Below, one piece after another: positions 52,770 through 60,866 of a DNA stretch of 64,000 nucleotides. The stretch's first letter is position 1, and each line of letters opens with the position of its first letter. The DNA comes from DATKMK01 sp035541895 (lineage in GTDB: Bacteria; Desulfobacterota; Binatia; HRBIN30; JACQVA1). A program made the translations under genes and the position numbers. Location of the stretch: contig DATKMK010000028.1 in the NCBI GenBank assembly GCA_035541895.1, positions 33,910 to 97,909 of the forward strand, written 5' to 3'. The notes beneath the pieces were generated by a model. The model saw nothing but the letters and a program-made list of their open reading frames with translations, was not told the DNA's origin and did not search any database.

Positions 52770-54304
52770 TCCTCGACACGGCTACCATTGATCGCAACGT
52801 TTCGCTGAGCGCCGACGTCTGCGTCGTCGGCTCGGGCGCGGGTGGTTCGGTTGTCGCCAAGGAGCTCGCCGAGCAGGGGCGCTCGGTCGTGGTGGTCGAG
52901 GCCGGCGGATATCACGTCAATCGCGACTTCACGCAGCGCGAAGAAGAGATGTATCTGCGTCTGTATCAAGACCAAGGCGCGCGCGTGACAGCCGACGGCA
53001 CCGTGCTGATTTCGCAGGGGTGCACCGTCGGCGGCTCGACGGTCACCAGTTATTGTGTCTGTGCTCGCCCCCGCCGGCACCTGCTCGATCGCTGGTCGAC
53101 GCAATTGAACATCCGCGGGGTCGGCGCCGAGGAAATGGCTCCGCACTTCCGCCACGTCGAGGAAACGATTCGCGTTCGCGAGTTGACCGCGGAGGATATC
53201 AACAGGAACAACCAACTGGTCCAGGCGGGCGCCGAGCGTCTGGGGTTTCACGCCGTGCGACTCGCACACAACCGCACGGATTGTCTCGGGTGTGGCTACT
53301 GCGCGCTCGGCTGTGCGTACGACCGCAAGACTGACGCGTTGACGGTGTTTCTGCGCGCGGCGTCCCAGCGCGGCGCCATCATCATTCCCGATTGTCGCGT
53401 CGAGGCGATTACGACCGCACGAGATCGTGTCGCGGGGGTGACCGGTACGTTCACGCGCACCGCGCGGGGCAGTGCCACGCTGAGCGTGGCCGCGCCCGTC
53501 GTCGTGCTCGCGGCCGGCGCTGTCGGTTCGCCGCAGCTCTGGCTGCGGAGTCGCTTGCCGAACTCGCGCCGGCAGGTGGGACGCAATCTTCATCTCCACC
53601 CGCAAGTCTGGGTCGCCGGCGTCTTCGCCGAAGAGGTGGCGGGATGGCGCGGGATTCCCCAAAGCATCGCGGTCGACGAATTCCTTGAAATCGGTGAGAC
53701 GCGCGACGGCGGGTTTCTTCTGGCGCCGACGTTTGCGCATCCGGTCGCGCTCTCGTCGATGCTTCCCGGCTTCGGCACGGATCACCGGCGACTGATGGAA
53801 CTGTATCCGCATCTCGCCCTGACGGCGGTGACCATCGCGGACCATTCAAGCGGCAGCGTGGAGGTCGACGTGAACGGACGCGCGGTGGTGAACTACCAAC
53901 TCGACGATGACGACCGTAGCGCGCTCACGGAGGGGTTGCGGCGGGCGGCCGACATCTATTTCGCCGCGGGCGCTCAGCGCGTCATTCTGCCGTTCAACGA
54001 AACGGTGGAGCTGACCCGCCGCGGCGACTACCGCGCCATCGACGAGCGGCCCCTGCGACCGAACGATCCGATGCTGCTGTCGTTTCATCCACAAGGCACC
54101 CTGCGGATGGGGAGCGGCGGCGGCCGCGCCGTCGTCAATCTCGTCGGCGAAGCCTACGAAGTGCCGGGACTGTTCGTCGCCGACGCCAGCGTCTTCCCGA
54201 CTGCGATCGCGGTGCCGCCCCAGTTGTCGGTGATGGCGTTCGCGCACCGCACCGCCGAGTTCATCAACAACTCTGCAGCACGGCTGTTCTCTCGAAGCGG
54301 ATGA
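52766..54304 (+). CDS. GMC family oxidoreductase with ferredoxin-like cysteine cluster
   Basis: A 512-residue FAD protein. The dinucleotide motif GSGAGG is at 22-27 with Glu45 as ribose ligand. GCTVGGSTVT is the second FAD loop, and AAGAVGSPQLWLRS and FHPQGTLRMG are GMC landmarks near the catalytic His. Inserted at 173-183 is C-x2-C-x2-C-x3-C (DCLGCGYCALGC), the spacing of a [4Fe-4S] ferredoxin site. Alcohol, sterol or long-chain alcohol oxidation is likely, passing electrons to the partner subunit or quinone. No signal peptide; export with the Tat subunit is possible. GTG start overlaps the upstream gene. Confidence 0.85.
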   Translation: MILDTATIDRNVSLSADVCVVGSGAGGSVVAKELAEQGRSVVVVEAGGYHVNRDFTQREEEMYLRLYQDQGARVTADGTVLISQGCTVGGSTVTSYCVCARPRRHLLDRWSTQLNIRGVGAEEMAPHFRHVEETIRVRELTAEDINRNNQLVQAGAERLGFHAVRLAHNRTDCLGCGYCALGCAYDRKTDALTVFLRAASQRGAIIIPDCRVEAITTARDRVAGVTGTFTRTARGSATLSVAAPVVVLAAGAVGSPQLWLRSRLPNSRRQVGRNLHLHPQVWVAGVFAEEVAGWRGIPQSIAVDEFLEIGETRDGGFLLAPTFAHPVALSSMLPGFGTDHRRLMELYPHLALTAVTIADHSSGSVEVDVNGRAVVNYQLDDDDRSALTEGLRRAADIYFAAGAQRVILPFNETVELTRRGDYRAIDERPLRPNDPMLLSFHPQGTLRMGSGGGRAVVNLVGEAYEVPGLFVADASVFPTAIAVPPQLSVMAFAHRTAEFINNSAARLFSRSG

Positions 54305-54314
54305 TGATGTTGGT

Positions 54315-56006
54315 TCAATCGATCGGCAGGTGTTCGTCGAGCGCCAACGCCCGGCTTGCGAGCTCGGCTTGATCGCTGCCAGCGAGGAGATCGATGCCGC
54401 TGGCCGCGAATCTGACCGCCGCCGCCACCGGGCGGGCATCGCCCCGCTGATCGATCGCCCATTGCGCGGCCTCGACGAGCAAAGCCAATTCCATCGCGCG
54501 CCCGAGCGTCAGCGCAAACCGACGCGCGCCGGCTTCGAGCATAACGCTGCTCCGCCGCTGCGTTTCGCCGAGCCAGGCTTCGGCGTGATCGATCGCATCG
54601 AGCACCGCCTGCGCCGGCTTCGTCAACGCGCCGTGGCGTGCCGCGCGCGCACGCGTGCGTGCGGCGATCAGGAACGGCGGGAGTCCACCCTCGCGAGCGA
54701 TGGCGCGGAATGCGTCGAGTGCGAGGACGTTGGTGGTGCCTTCCCAGATCGACAGCACTTGGGTGTCGCGCAACAGGACCGGCAGTCCGGTGTCTTCGAC
54801 GTAGCCCGCACCGCCGAACGCTTCGAGGGTCTCGCTGGCGAGCAGGACCGCCTGCTTGGCCGTGAGCAATTTGGTGATCGGCTGCACCAGGCGCAGCAGG
54901 GCGCGCTCTTCGTCCGAGATGACTCCGACTTCCTCGCGACCGAGCAGCGAGACCGAGAAGAACACCAAGCCAAACGCCGCTTCGGCTTGGGCTTGCATGG
55001 CCGCGAGCGTGTCGAGGTGGAGCGGCTTGGCGCTGAGGGTGGCGCCGAACGCGGTGCGGCGGTTCGCATAGTCGCGCGCCAACGCGACACAGCGACGCAT
55101 CGCCGCGATCGCGCACACGGCGTTCCACGTGCGCGTGATGTTGAGCATCGGTGTGATCATGCGGGTGCCGTCTGCAAGACCGGCGACCGGTTCGGCAAGC
55201 GCACCGTCGAGTTCGAGTTCGGCGGTCGGCAGCGCGCGGGTGCCGAGTTTGTCCTTCAGGCGGTTGACGCGAATGCCGTTCAGCTTGCCGTCGGCGGTCC
55301 GCTGTTCGAGGTAGAACATCGCCAAGCCCCGGCCGCCCGGCCCGTTGCCTTCGGGACGCGCAAGGGTCAGGGCCATGTCCGAGGTCACGGCGGAGGTGAA
55401 CCACTTCGTCCCGTACAGACGCCAGCCCTCGGCGGTCTGCCGTGCAATAGTTTGCGACAATCCCACGTCAGAGCCACCGATCTGCTCGGTCATCCATTGT
55501 CCCGACGTCCAAGCGGTGGCTGGATCGCGTGAGGTGAGCCGCGGAATTGCGCGCGCCCGCAACTGCGGCGAGCCGTGTACTTCCAGCGTCCTGGCAGCGC
55601 CGTCGGTCATGGATAGTGGGCAGGTGTAGACCTGGCTCGACGGATGAAACAGGTAGACCAGCGCCATTTGGTGCACGCGCGAGTGTTCGGCATGCTTGCG
55701 TTCATATGCGGTGGCAAGGAGCCCATGATCGACCGCCCGCCGGGCGTAGACTTCCCACGCTGGGGTCACCCGCACTTCGTCGATGCGGTTCCCCCACGGG
55801 TCCCACTGAATCAGTTCGGGCTCGGCATCGCGATAGCGCTGGCTCAGCGCAAACAAGTCGCCACCCGCCTGCGCGCCCATCTCACGCAGCGACGGCCCGA
55901 TGTCGCGTTGAACATCGGGCGGCACGGTGCGCGAAAGAAAGTCCCGCAGCACGCGATCATCGTCGTACTGGTTGCCGAGACGCGGTGGGTCTTGGGTGAA
56001 CGCCAT
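54315..56006 (-). CDS. AidB-like acyl-CoA dehydrogenase
   Basis: A 563-residue ACAD of the long AidB/adaptive-response subgroup. Landmarks include LSMTDGAARTLEVHG, WMTEQIGGSDVGLSQ, the FAD-site YGTKWFTSAVTSDMALTLARPEG (a truncated landmark), and ETLEAFGGAGYVEDTG. The catalytic-Glu loop is SIWEGTTNVLALD. The extended C-terminal helical region exceeds that of typical 380-residue ACADs. The substrate may be a branched or aromatic acyl-CoA; AidB itself is a DNA-binding stress protein. ATG 56006 follows AAGGAGA. It diverges from the SDR gene over a 104-base promoter gap. Confidence 0.9.
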   Translation of the reverse strand: MAFTQDPPRLGNQYDDDRVLRDFLSRTVPPDVQRDIGPSLREMGAQAGGDLFALSQRYRDAEPELIQWDPWGNRIDEVRVTPAWEVYARRAVDHGLLATAYERKHAEHSRVHQMALVYLFHPSSQVYTCPLSMTDGAARTLEVHGSPQLRARAIPRLTSRDPATAWTSGQWMTEQIGGSDVGLSQTIARQTAEGWRLYGTKWFTSAVTSDMALTLARPEGNGPGGRGLAMFYLEQRTADGKLNGIRVNRLKDKLGTRALPTAELELDGALAEPVAGLADGTRMITPMLNITRTWNAVCAIAAMRRCVALARDYANRRTAFGATLSAKPLHLDTLAAMQAQAEAAFGLVFFSVSLLGREEVGVISDEERALLRLVQPITKLLTAKQAVLLASETLEAFGGAGYVEDTGLPVLLRDTQVLSIWEGTTNVLALDAFRAIAREGGLPPFLIAARTRARAARHGALTKPAQAVLDAIDHAEAWLGETQRRSSVMLEAGARRFALTLGRAMELALLVEAAQWAIDQRGDARPVAAAVRFAASGIDLLAGSDQAELASRALALDEHLPID

Positions 56007-56058
56007 GAGATCTCCTTGCCCGATCGTTGTACTCCAAGTCGATGAGAAACACATCAGG

Positions 56059-56087
56059 TTGACGCGACCCACGCGTCACCGTAGGGT
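56059..56087 (+). promoter_or_regulatory. Promoter for SDR gene
   Basis: TTGACG (56059-56064), a 17-base spacer and TAGGGT (56082-56087). The predicted start near 56094 leaves a leader of about 17 bases that includes the AGAGGAGAG ribosome site before the GTG at 56111. The spacing and TAGnGT -10 resemble the promoter at 52110. Confidence 0.42.
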
Positions 56088-56110
56088 CGGCCGACAGAGG
56101 AGAGCGAACA

Positions 56111-56950
56111 GTGGGACGACTTGACAAGAAGGTTGCAGTCATCACCGGCGCGGCGAGCGGCATCGGAGCCGCGACCGCGGTTCGGTTTGCGAAAGAGGGG
56201 GCGTCGGTCGTGGTGGCCGACCTGAACGCGGAAGGCGGCAACGCCGTCGTGGCGCGCTGCGCGGCCGCCGGCGGACACGCCTGCTTCCAGCGCACGGACG
56301 TCTCGCAGGAAGCCGATGTAAAAGCCGCCATCGATCGCGCACTCACCGAATACGGTCGGGTCGACGTTTTGTTCAACAATGCCGGTCTGGGCGGCGCAAT
56401 CGGGCCCATCGACGAAACCTCGGTGGAGGATTGGGACAAGACGCAGGCGGTTCTGCTGCGCGCGGTATTCCTGGGAATGAAGCACGCGATCCCGGCGATG
56501 CGAACGCAGCAGAGCGGGTCGATCATCTCGACCGCGTCGGTCGCGGGCGTACGCGGCGGCGCGGGACCGCATTCCTACAGCGCCGCGAAAGCTGCGGTGA
56601 TCAACCTCACGCGCTCGGTCGCGATCGAAGTCGCGCCGCACAACATTCGGGTGAATTGCATCTGCCCGGGAGGTATCAACACGCCGCTCATCCACAACCG
56701 CATTCCCGGTGGTGAAGAAGTCGCGGCGCAGTTCATGGCGCAGATTCAGCCCTGGCCGCGCGCCGGTGTACCCGACGACATCGCGAACATGGCGCTGTTC
56801 CTCGCCAGCGACGAGTCGAACTTCGTGACCGGCGCTGCGATGATCGTCGACGGAGGGTTCACCGCCGGCGGCAGCACCCTACAGGGGCAGGTGCGCCCAT
56901 TGCCGCCGATGATGGGATTTTCCGGGCCGTCCTTCGAGTCGGTGACGTAA
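56111..56950 (+). CDS. Short-chain dehydrogenase/reductase
   Basis: A 279-residue classical SDR. The cofactor motif TGAASGIG is at 12-19, NNAG near 89-92, and the catalytic Ser143, Tyr156 and Lys160 (YSAAK) are intact. VNCICPGGINTPL and FLASDESNFVTGAAMIVDGG are the C-terminal landmarks. It oxidises or reduces an alcohol or ketone with NAD(P), and Asp37 after the second strand suggests NAD preference. GTG 56111 follows AGAGGAGAG. It ends directly against the stop of the convergent LLM gene. Confidence 0.93.
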   Translation: MGRLDKKVAVITGAASGIGAATAVRFAKEGASVVVADLNAEGGNAVVARCAAAGGHACFQRTDVSQEADVKAAIDRALTEYGRVDVLFNNAGLGGAIGPIDETSVEDWDKTQAVLLRAVFLGMKHAIPAMRTQQSGSIISTASVAGVRGGAGPHSYSAAKAAVINLTRSVAIEVAPHNIRVNCICPGGINTPLIHNRIPGGEEVAAQFMAQIQPWPRAGVPDDIANMALFLASDESNFVTGAAMIVDGGFTAGGSTLQGQVRPLPPMMGFSGPSFESVT

Positions 56951-57949
56951 CTACAGCACGGTTTCCGCCAACAGGCGGAGCGCAGCCGGATCGCGGGTGC
57001 CGACCAGCAGAGTGGTCACGCCCGACGACTTCCACGCCTGCAAGCGTTCCTTGATGCGCGCGGCCGGGCCGCAGAGCGAAATCTCGTCTGCGAGCTCCGT
57101 CGGTACCGCGGCGAACGCTTCATCGCGCCGGCCGGCGAAGAACAGATCCTGAACTTTGCGCGCCGCGTCGCCGAAACCCATGCGGTCCATCAAGTTGAGA
57201 TGGAAGTTCTGACTGCGTGCGCCCATACCGCCGAGATAGAAACCCAGCATCATCCGCGTCGGCAGCAACGCTTGTTCGAGATCATCGTTGATGCTGACGG
57301 TGACGGTTGCTGCCAACTCGAATCCCGGCTTCCGGTGTTTCAGCGACTCGTCGAAGATGGTCATCCGGAACGGCGAGACGAACAACGGCAGCCAACCGTC
57401 GCAGATCTCGGCGGCCAGCGCGACGTTCTTCGGGCCCTCGGCCCCCAGGTAGATCGGAATGTAGTCGCGCAGCGGGTGGACGATCGACTTGAGCGGCTTT
57501 CCCAGGCCGGCGCCGCCCCGGTACGGCATCTGGTAGTGTTTGCCCTGGAAGAGGACGGGTTCCTCACGGCGCACGATCTTGCGAAAAATCTCGACCCATT
57601 CGCGCGTGCGCCCGAGCGGGCGAGGGAAGGGTTGACCGTACCACCCTTCGACCACTTGCGGGCCGGAAACGCCGATCCCCAGAATCAGCCGTCCGCCCGA
57701 GAGGTGGTCGATCGTGATCGCCGTCATCGCCGCGCACGCGGGGGTGCGGGCTGAGAGTTGCATGACCGAGGTGCCGAGCTTGATCTTGCTGGTGCGCGCG
57801 CCGATCCAACACAGCGGCGAAAAACAATCCGAGCCGTAGGCCTCGGCGGTCCACACCGAATCGTAGCCCAAGCGTTCCGCTTCGAGCACCAGATCGATGG
57901 GATCTTCGGGTCCCATCATCCAATAGCCGATTTGAAATCCGAGCTTCAT
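56951..57949 (-). CDS. LLM class (F420-dependent type) oxidoreductase
   Basis: A 332-residue luciferase-like TIM-barrel protein. Its start FQIGYWMMGPEDPIDLVLEA and SVWTAEAYGSDCFSPL match the F420-dependent LLM subgroup of actinobacterial type. GARTSKIKLGTSVMQL, TIDHLSGGRLILGIG and later ERLQAWKSSGVTTLLVGT continue the family pattern. Such enzymes use reduced F420 or FMN to reduce or oxidise hydride-accepting substrates; the exact substrate is unknown. No base separates its stop from the SDR stop. An inverted repeat straddles its start region. Confidence 0.87.
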   Translation of the reverse strand: MKLGFQIGYWMMGPEDPIDLVLEAERLGYDSVWTAEAYGSDCFSPLCWIGARTSKIKLGTSVMQLSARTPACAAMTAITIDHLSGGRLILGIGVSGPQVVEGWYGQPFPRPLGRTREWVEIFRKIVRREEPVLFQGKHYQMPYRGGAGLGKPLKSIVHPLRDYIPIYLGAEGPKNVALAAEICDGWLPLFVSPFRMTIFDESLKHRKPGFELAATVTVSINDDLEQALLPTRMMLGFYLGGMGARSQNFHLNLMDRMGFGDAARKVQDLFFAGRRDEAFAAVPTELADEISLCGPAARIKERLQAWKSSGVTTLLVGTRDPAALRLLAETVL

Positions 57950-57989
57950 GCGCGTCCTAAATCACGCACGACGCGCAGTTTCAAATCGG
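57927..57989. promoter_or_regulatory. 11-base inverted repeat around LLM gene start
   Basis: CCGATTTGAAA (57927-57937) and TTTCAAATCGG (57979-57989) are perfect inverted copies separated by 41 bases. The first arm lies inside the LLM coding start and the second upstream of it on the minus strand, so the pair brackets the start codon. It may be an operator for looping, or chance. Confidence 0.25.
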
Positions 57990-58000
57990 TCGGCCCGGAT

Positions 58001-60697
58001 TCAGTCGGGCGGAACCTTCGGGGTCTTGGTCGCGGTTCGTGTTGGCGTCACCGTACACTTCGCGCCCGGACATGTCTGCGTCGCGGTCGGCGACCTCGAC
58101 GGCGTCGGCGTACAGACTATACCAGCGTCACAGGTCGGAACGGGCCGGAGCGTGGGTGACACGGTCGCGGTGCGGGTCACGGATGCGCTCGGCGTCGGCG
58201 TGCACGACGGCGTCAGCAGCGTCACCGCGACATCATCGATGTAGTAGTAGGCAAAATCGTACGAGCCGCCTTGTCCCATCAGCGGGTTCGTGGACGGGTT
58301 GTCGAAGAAGTTGCCGATCACGAGGTGATCCTCGCTGCCAGCCGCGGTGTACGAACCGACGACCTGAACCCAGCCGATCTTGGTGGTGACGTATCCGGTC
58401 GCGTTGATTTGCGGCGCCAGCGGAAGCACGTATGCCGTGCTTGCTGGACCGACGCTTCCGACCGAGAGGTACGCGCCGAACTTGTCGACTGCCCAGCGCG
58501 ATCCATCGGACAGCGAGAGGTAGAAGGACACTTGATAGGTGCTGCCCGCAGCGAGGGGTGACGACAAGACGCCCTCGACGTATTCACGATAGGCGTTGAT
58601 TGGGCGGGTGTGAACCCCGACGTAGGCGCGCCCGCCGTGCGCCGCCTCGCTCCCGAAGGCGTTGCTCGGCACCGAGACGCTGCTCGACGGCGAGGCGAGG
58701 GAGTGAAAGTAGTCCGGCGAAGCGTTGGTCGGGGATGTCCACGAAGTCGCAAGGTTGATCTGGCCCAATCCGGTCGGAATCGCGGAGAACGTTTCGAATC
58801 CCGGGTTCACCACTAGATTCACTATAGGGCCGCCAGTACACGAGGTGGGCGTGGGGGGGTGCGTTGGCGGAGCCGGTGTGCCGGTGGCCGTGCGCGTCGC
58901 CGTACGAGTCGGGGTCGGTGTCGCCGTCGGACTCGGCTGACCCGACTGACAGACGCAAGCCGAGTCGTCGGGCAACGGTACACATACATCGGTTGCGTTC
59001 GGACACGTGCCGCCGCACATCCGGAGCCCGACGAAGCTACATGGCTGCGCGACGGTTGGTGTCGGCGTTACGCACTTGCCCGGCGCCGTAGAATAGTTCA
59101 GCGCGCCGAGATCCTGGACCGATTGCACGCCGCTCGCTTGAAAGGGAACCCCGCCGATCGGACTGAAAACAAATGCTTTCGCCACGGAACCGAGGGACCA
59201 TGGCGGAGGGGGGATGAAGAAGATGCCCCCGCCCCAGAGGATACCGTACAACTCGACGTAGCCGCACTGCGGATCGACCATCCGAAATACCGGAGAGCCG
59301 CTGTCGCCGAAGGTTGCGACGGCCAGTTGCGGATCGTACGCCATGTATTGGCAGAGGCGCATGGTGGTCGCATTGCCAAAGTCGGCGCAGGTCATGATGA
59401 TTGCACCGCTCGTCCACCCCGTGGTCCGGCCGACTTTGTGGAGCACGAGGCCGGAGAGATACGGCTGCGTCGGCGGACTCACCACTCTAAACTTGGTCGT
59501 TTGGTCGACCGTGAGAACTAGATTGGCGATCGTGGTCGTGAGCACGGTCGGCGCGATCGTCTTCCCGATCGCGCCCGGGTCCCATGTGACGCCAGTGTTG
59601 TATTTGACGAATGCACTGTCGCTGTAGCGACAGCGTTGCGAGGAGGAATACGGCGGCGGACAGACAAACCCCTGCGTGTCGACCGATTCGGTTCCGACCC
59701 ACTGCGCGGGATAGTAGCCCGGCGATTGGTAGAAATCGGCAGGCGGATAACCGCCGTTGGTGTCGAGGTTCCAGAACACCTGCGTGCTGTGCGAGCAGGT
59801 GACGAGCCCGGGTACCCCACCCCTGATCGCGTTGAAGCCCAACGTCGATGCGACGATGCCGTACCCGGCGGTGTTGTTGGCCAGTCGAGTGATCTGGAAG
59901 CCGCCGCGTCGAGGCGATTGAACATCCTGCAGGGTCTGAAATTCTTGGACCGGACCGAGCACCACGATCGAAACCGCCTCCAACGGAATCTCAAGGTCGC
60001 GCATGGTTTGCACCACCTGCTCCTCGACCTCGGGCGTCTCGATATTGATCGCGAGTCGATTGATGGCCTCGTTGATGTCCGTGGCAACCACACCGGGAGT
60101 GCTCAGGACAGTGCCGACCATTGCCCGGTACCATTGTCGAAGCTGAATGAAGCCGTACTGACCGGGCAGCGCGTGAACGCCGCCGGCCGGAATGATCGGC
60201 CCGAATACCGTGTGGATCGCGTTGGTGATCTCATCCACGGTCGCGGCGGTCGTATCGAGCGAGAATACCTGCAGCGTCTGCTGGTCCTCGGACAAGAACA
60301 TCCCACCAAATTCAGGAGCCAGACGCGCGACTTCCTCAAACAAGTCGTCGAGCGTGCGGCTGCCGGCCTCGAGCGCGCAGCCGCCGAACACATTGGTGAT
60401 GGCGTGCGCGATCTCGTCGTCGCTGATGCGACCATCATTGTCGGCGTCGCCGGCGCTGCAGGTGGACACCGCGTTGTGCTCGGTGATCAGCGTGACGATT
60501 TCGGCCGCAGTCACCCGAACGTCGCCATTGCAGTCGCCGATGCAGCTCTGCGCGGCGTGCGCAGGTTCGTGGAAGCCGAACGCCATGGCTGCGACGAAAA
60601 GCAGCCGGCCTCTGAGTGTGGAACGCGTAGCGCTCCCGCGCGCGCGTGCGAAATCCCAAGCGCAGACGGTAACCCGTCCGAGCGCCTCGAACCTCAT
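58001..60697 (-). CDS. Exported EF-hand/trypsin-like serine protease with Thr-Pro-rich tail
   Basis: An 898-residue secreted protein. A signal peptide (RLLFVAAMAFGFHEPAHA, 31-48) is followed by two dockerin-like EF-hand loops (DCNGDVRVTAAEI 55-67, DADNDGRISDDEI 84-96). Then comes a novel helical region (110-260) and an S1-like chymotrypsin-fold protease domain with His303 (TCSHST), Asp360 (SDSAF) and Ser466 (GDSGSP). A Cys-rich segment, a Thr/Pro linker, a jelly-roll carbohydrate-binding-like domain (NLVVNPGFETF) and a Thr/Pro tail follow. ATG 60697 has AAGGGGGG upstream. The EF-hand N terminus matches the 21703-23397 protein. Substrate unknown. Confidence 0.8.
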   Translation of the reverse strand: MRFEALGRVTVCAWDFARARGSATRSTLRGRLLFVAAMAFGFHEPAHAAQSCIGDCNGDVRVTAAEIVTLITEHNAVSTCSAGDADNDGRISDDEIAHAITNVFGGCALEAGSRTLDDLFEEVARLAPEFGGMFLSEDQQTLQVFSLDTTAATVDEITNAIHTVFGPIIPAGGVHALPGQYGFIQLRQWYRAMVGTVLSTPGVVATDINEAINRLAINIETPEVEEQVVQTMRDLEIPLEAVSIVVLGPVQEFQTLQDVQSPRRGGFQITRLANNTAGYGIVASTLGFNAIRGGVPGLVTCSHSTQVFWNLDTNGGYPPADFYQSPGYYPAQWVGTESVDTQGFVCPPPYSSSQRCRYSDSAFVKYNTGVTWDPGAIGKTIAPTVLTTTIANLVLTVDQTTKFRVVSPPTQPYLSGLVLHKVGRTTGWTSGAIIMTCADFGNATTMRLCQYMAYDPQLAVATFGDSGSPVFRMVDPQCGYVELYGILWGGGIFFIPPPPWSLGSVAKAFVFSPIGGVPFQASGVQSVQDLGALNYSTAPGKCVTPTPTVAQPCSFVGLRMCGGTCPNATDVCVPLPDDSACVCQSGQPSPTATPTPTRTATRTATGTPAPPTHPPTPTSCTGGPIVNLVVNPGFETFSAIPTGLGQINLATSWTSPTNASPDYFHSLASPSSSVSVPSNAFGSEAAHGGRAYVGVHTRPINAYREYVEGVLSSPLAAGSTYQVSFYLSLSDGSRWAVDKFGAYLSVGSVGPASTAYVLPLAPQINATGYVTTKIGWVQVVGSYTAAGSEDHLVIGNFFDNPSTNPLMGQGGSYDFAYYYIDDVAVTLLTPSCTPTPSASVTRTATVSPTLRPVPTCDAGIVCTPTPSRSPTATQTCPGAKCTVTPTRTATKTPKVPPD

Positions 60698-60866
60698 GGC
60701 ACCCCCCTTTCGGCGCAACTCGACGGTGCCAGTATCGCGCAGTTCGGCGTCGCAATCCAGCTTTGACCCGCCACCCCGAGGGACCCGAGAGCATGCGTCA
60801 GGTGGAACGCGCTCTCCGAGCGCGTTCGGAGCGAGGCCGGGCCAAACCGCAGCGATGCGCGCCCGT

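Noticed and set aside
57993..58010. GCCCG/CGGGC hairpin at the end of the secreted protease gene
   Set aside because: Only five pairs, overlaps the stop codon and has no U-tract, so it is not supported as a terminator.
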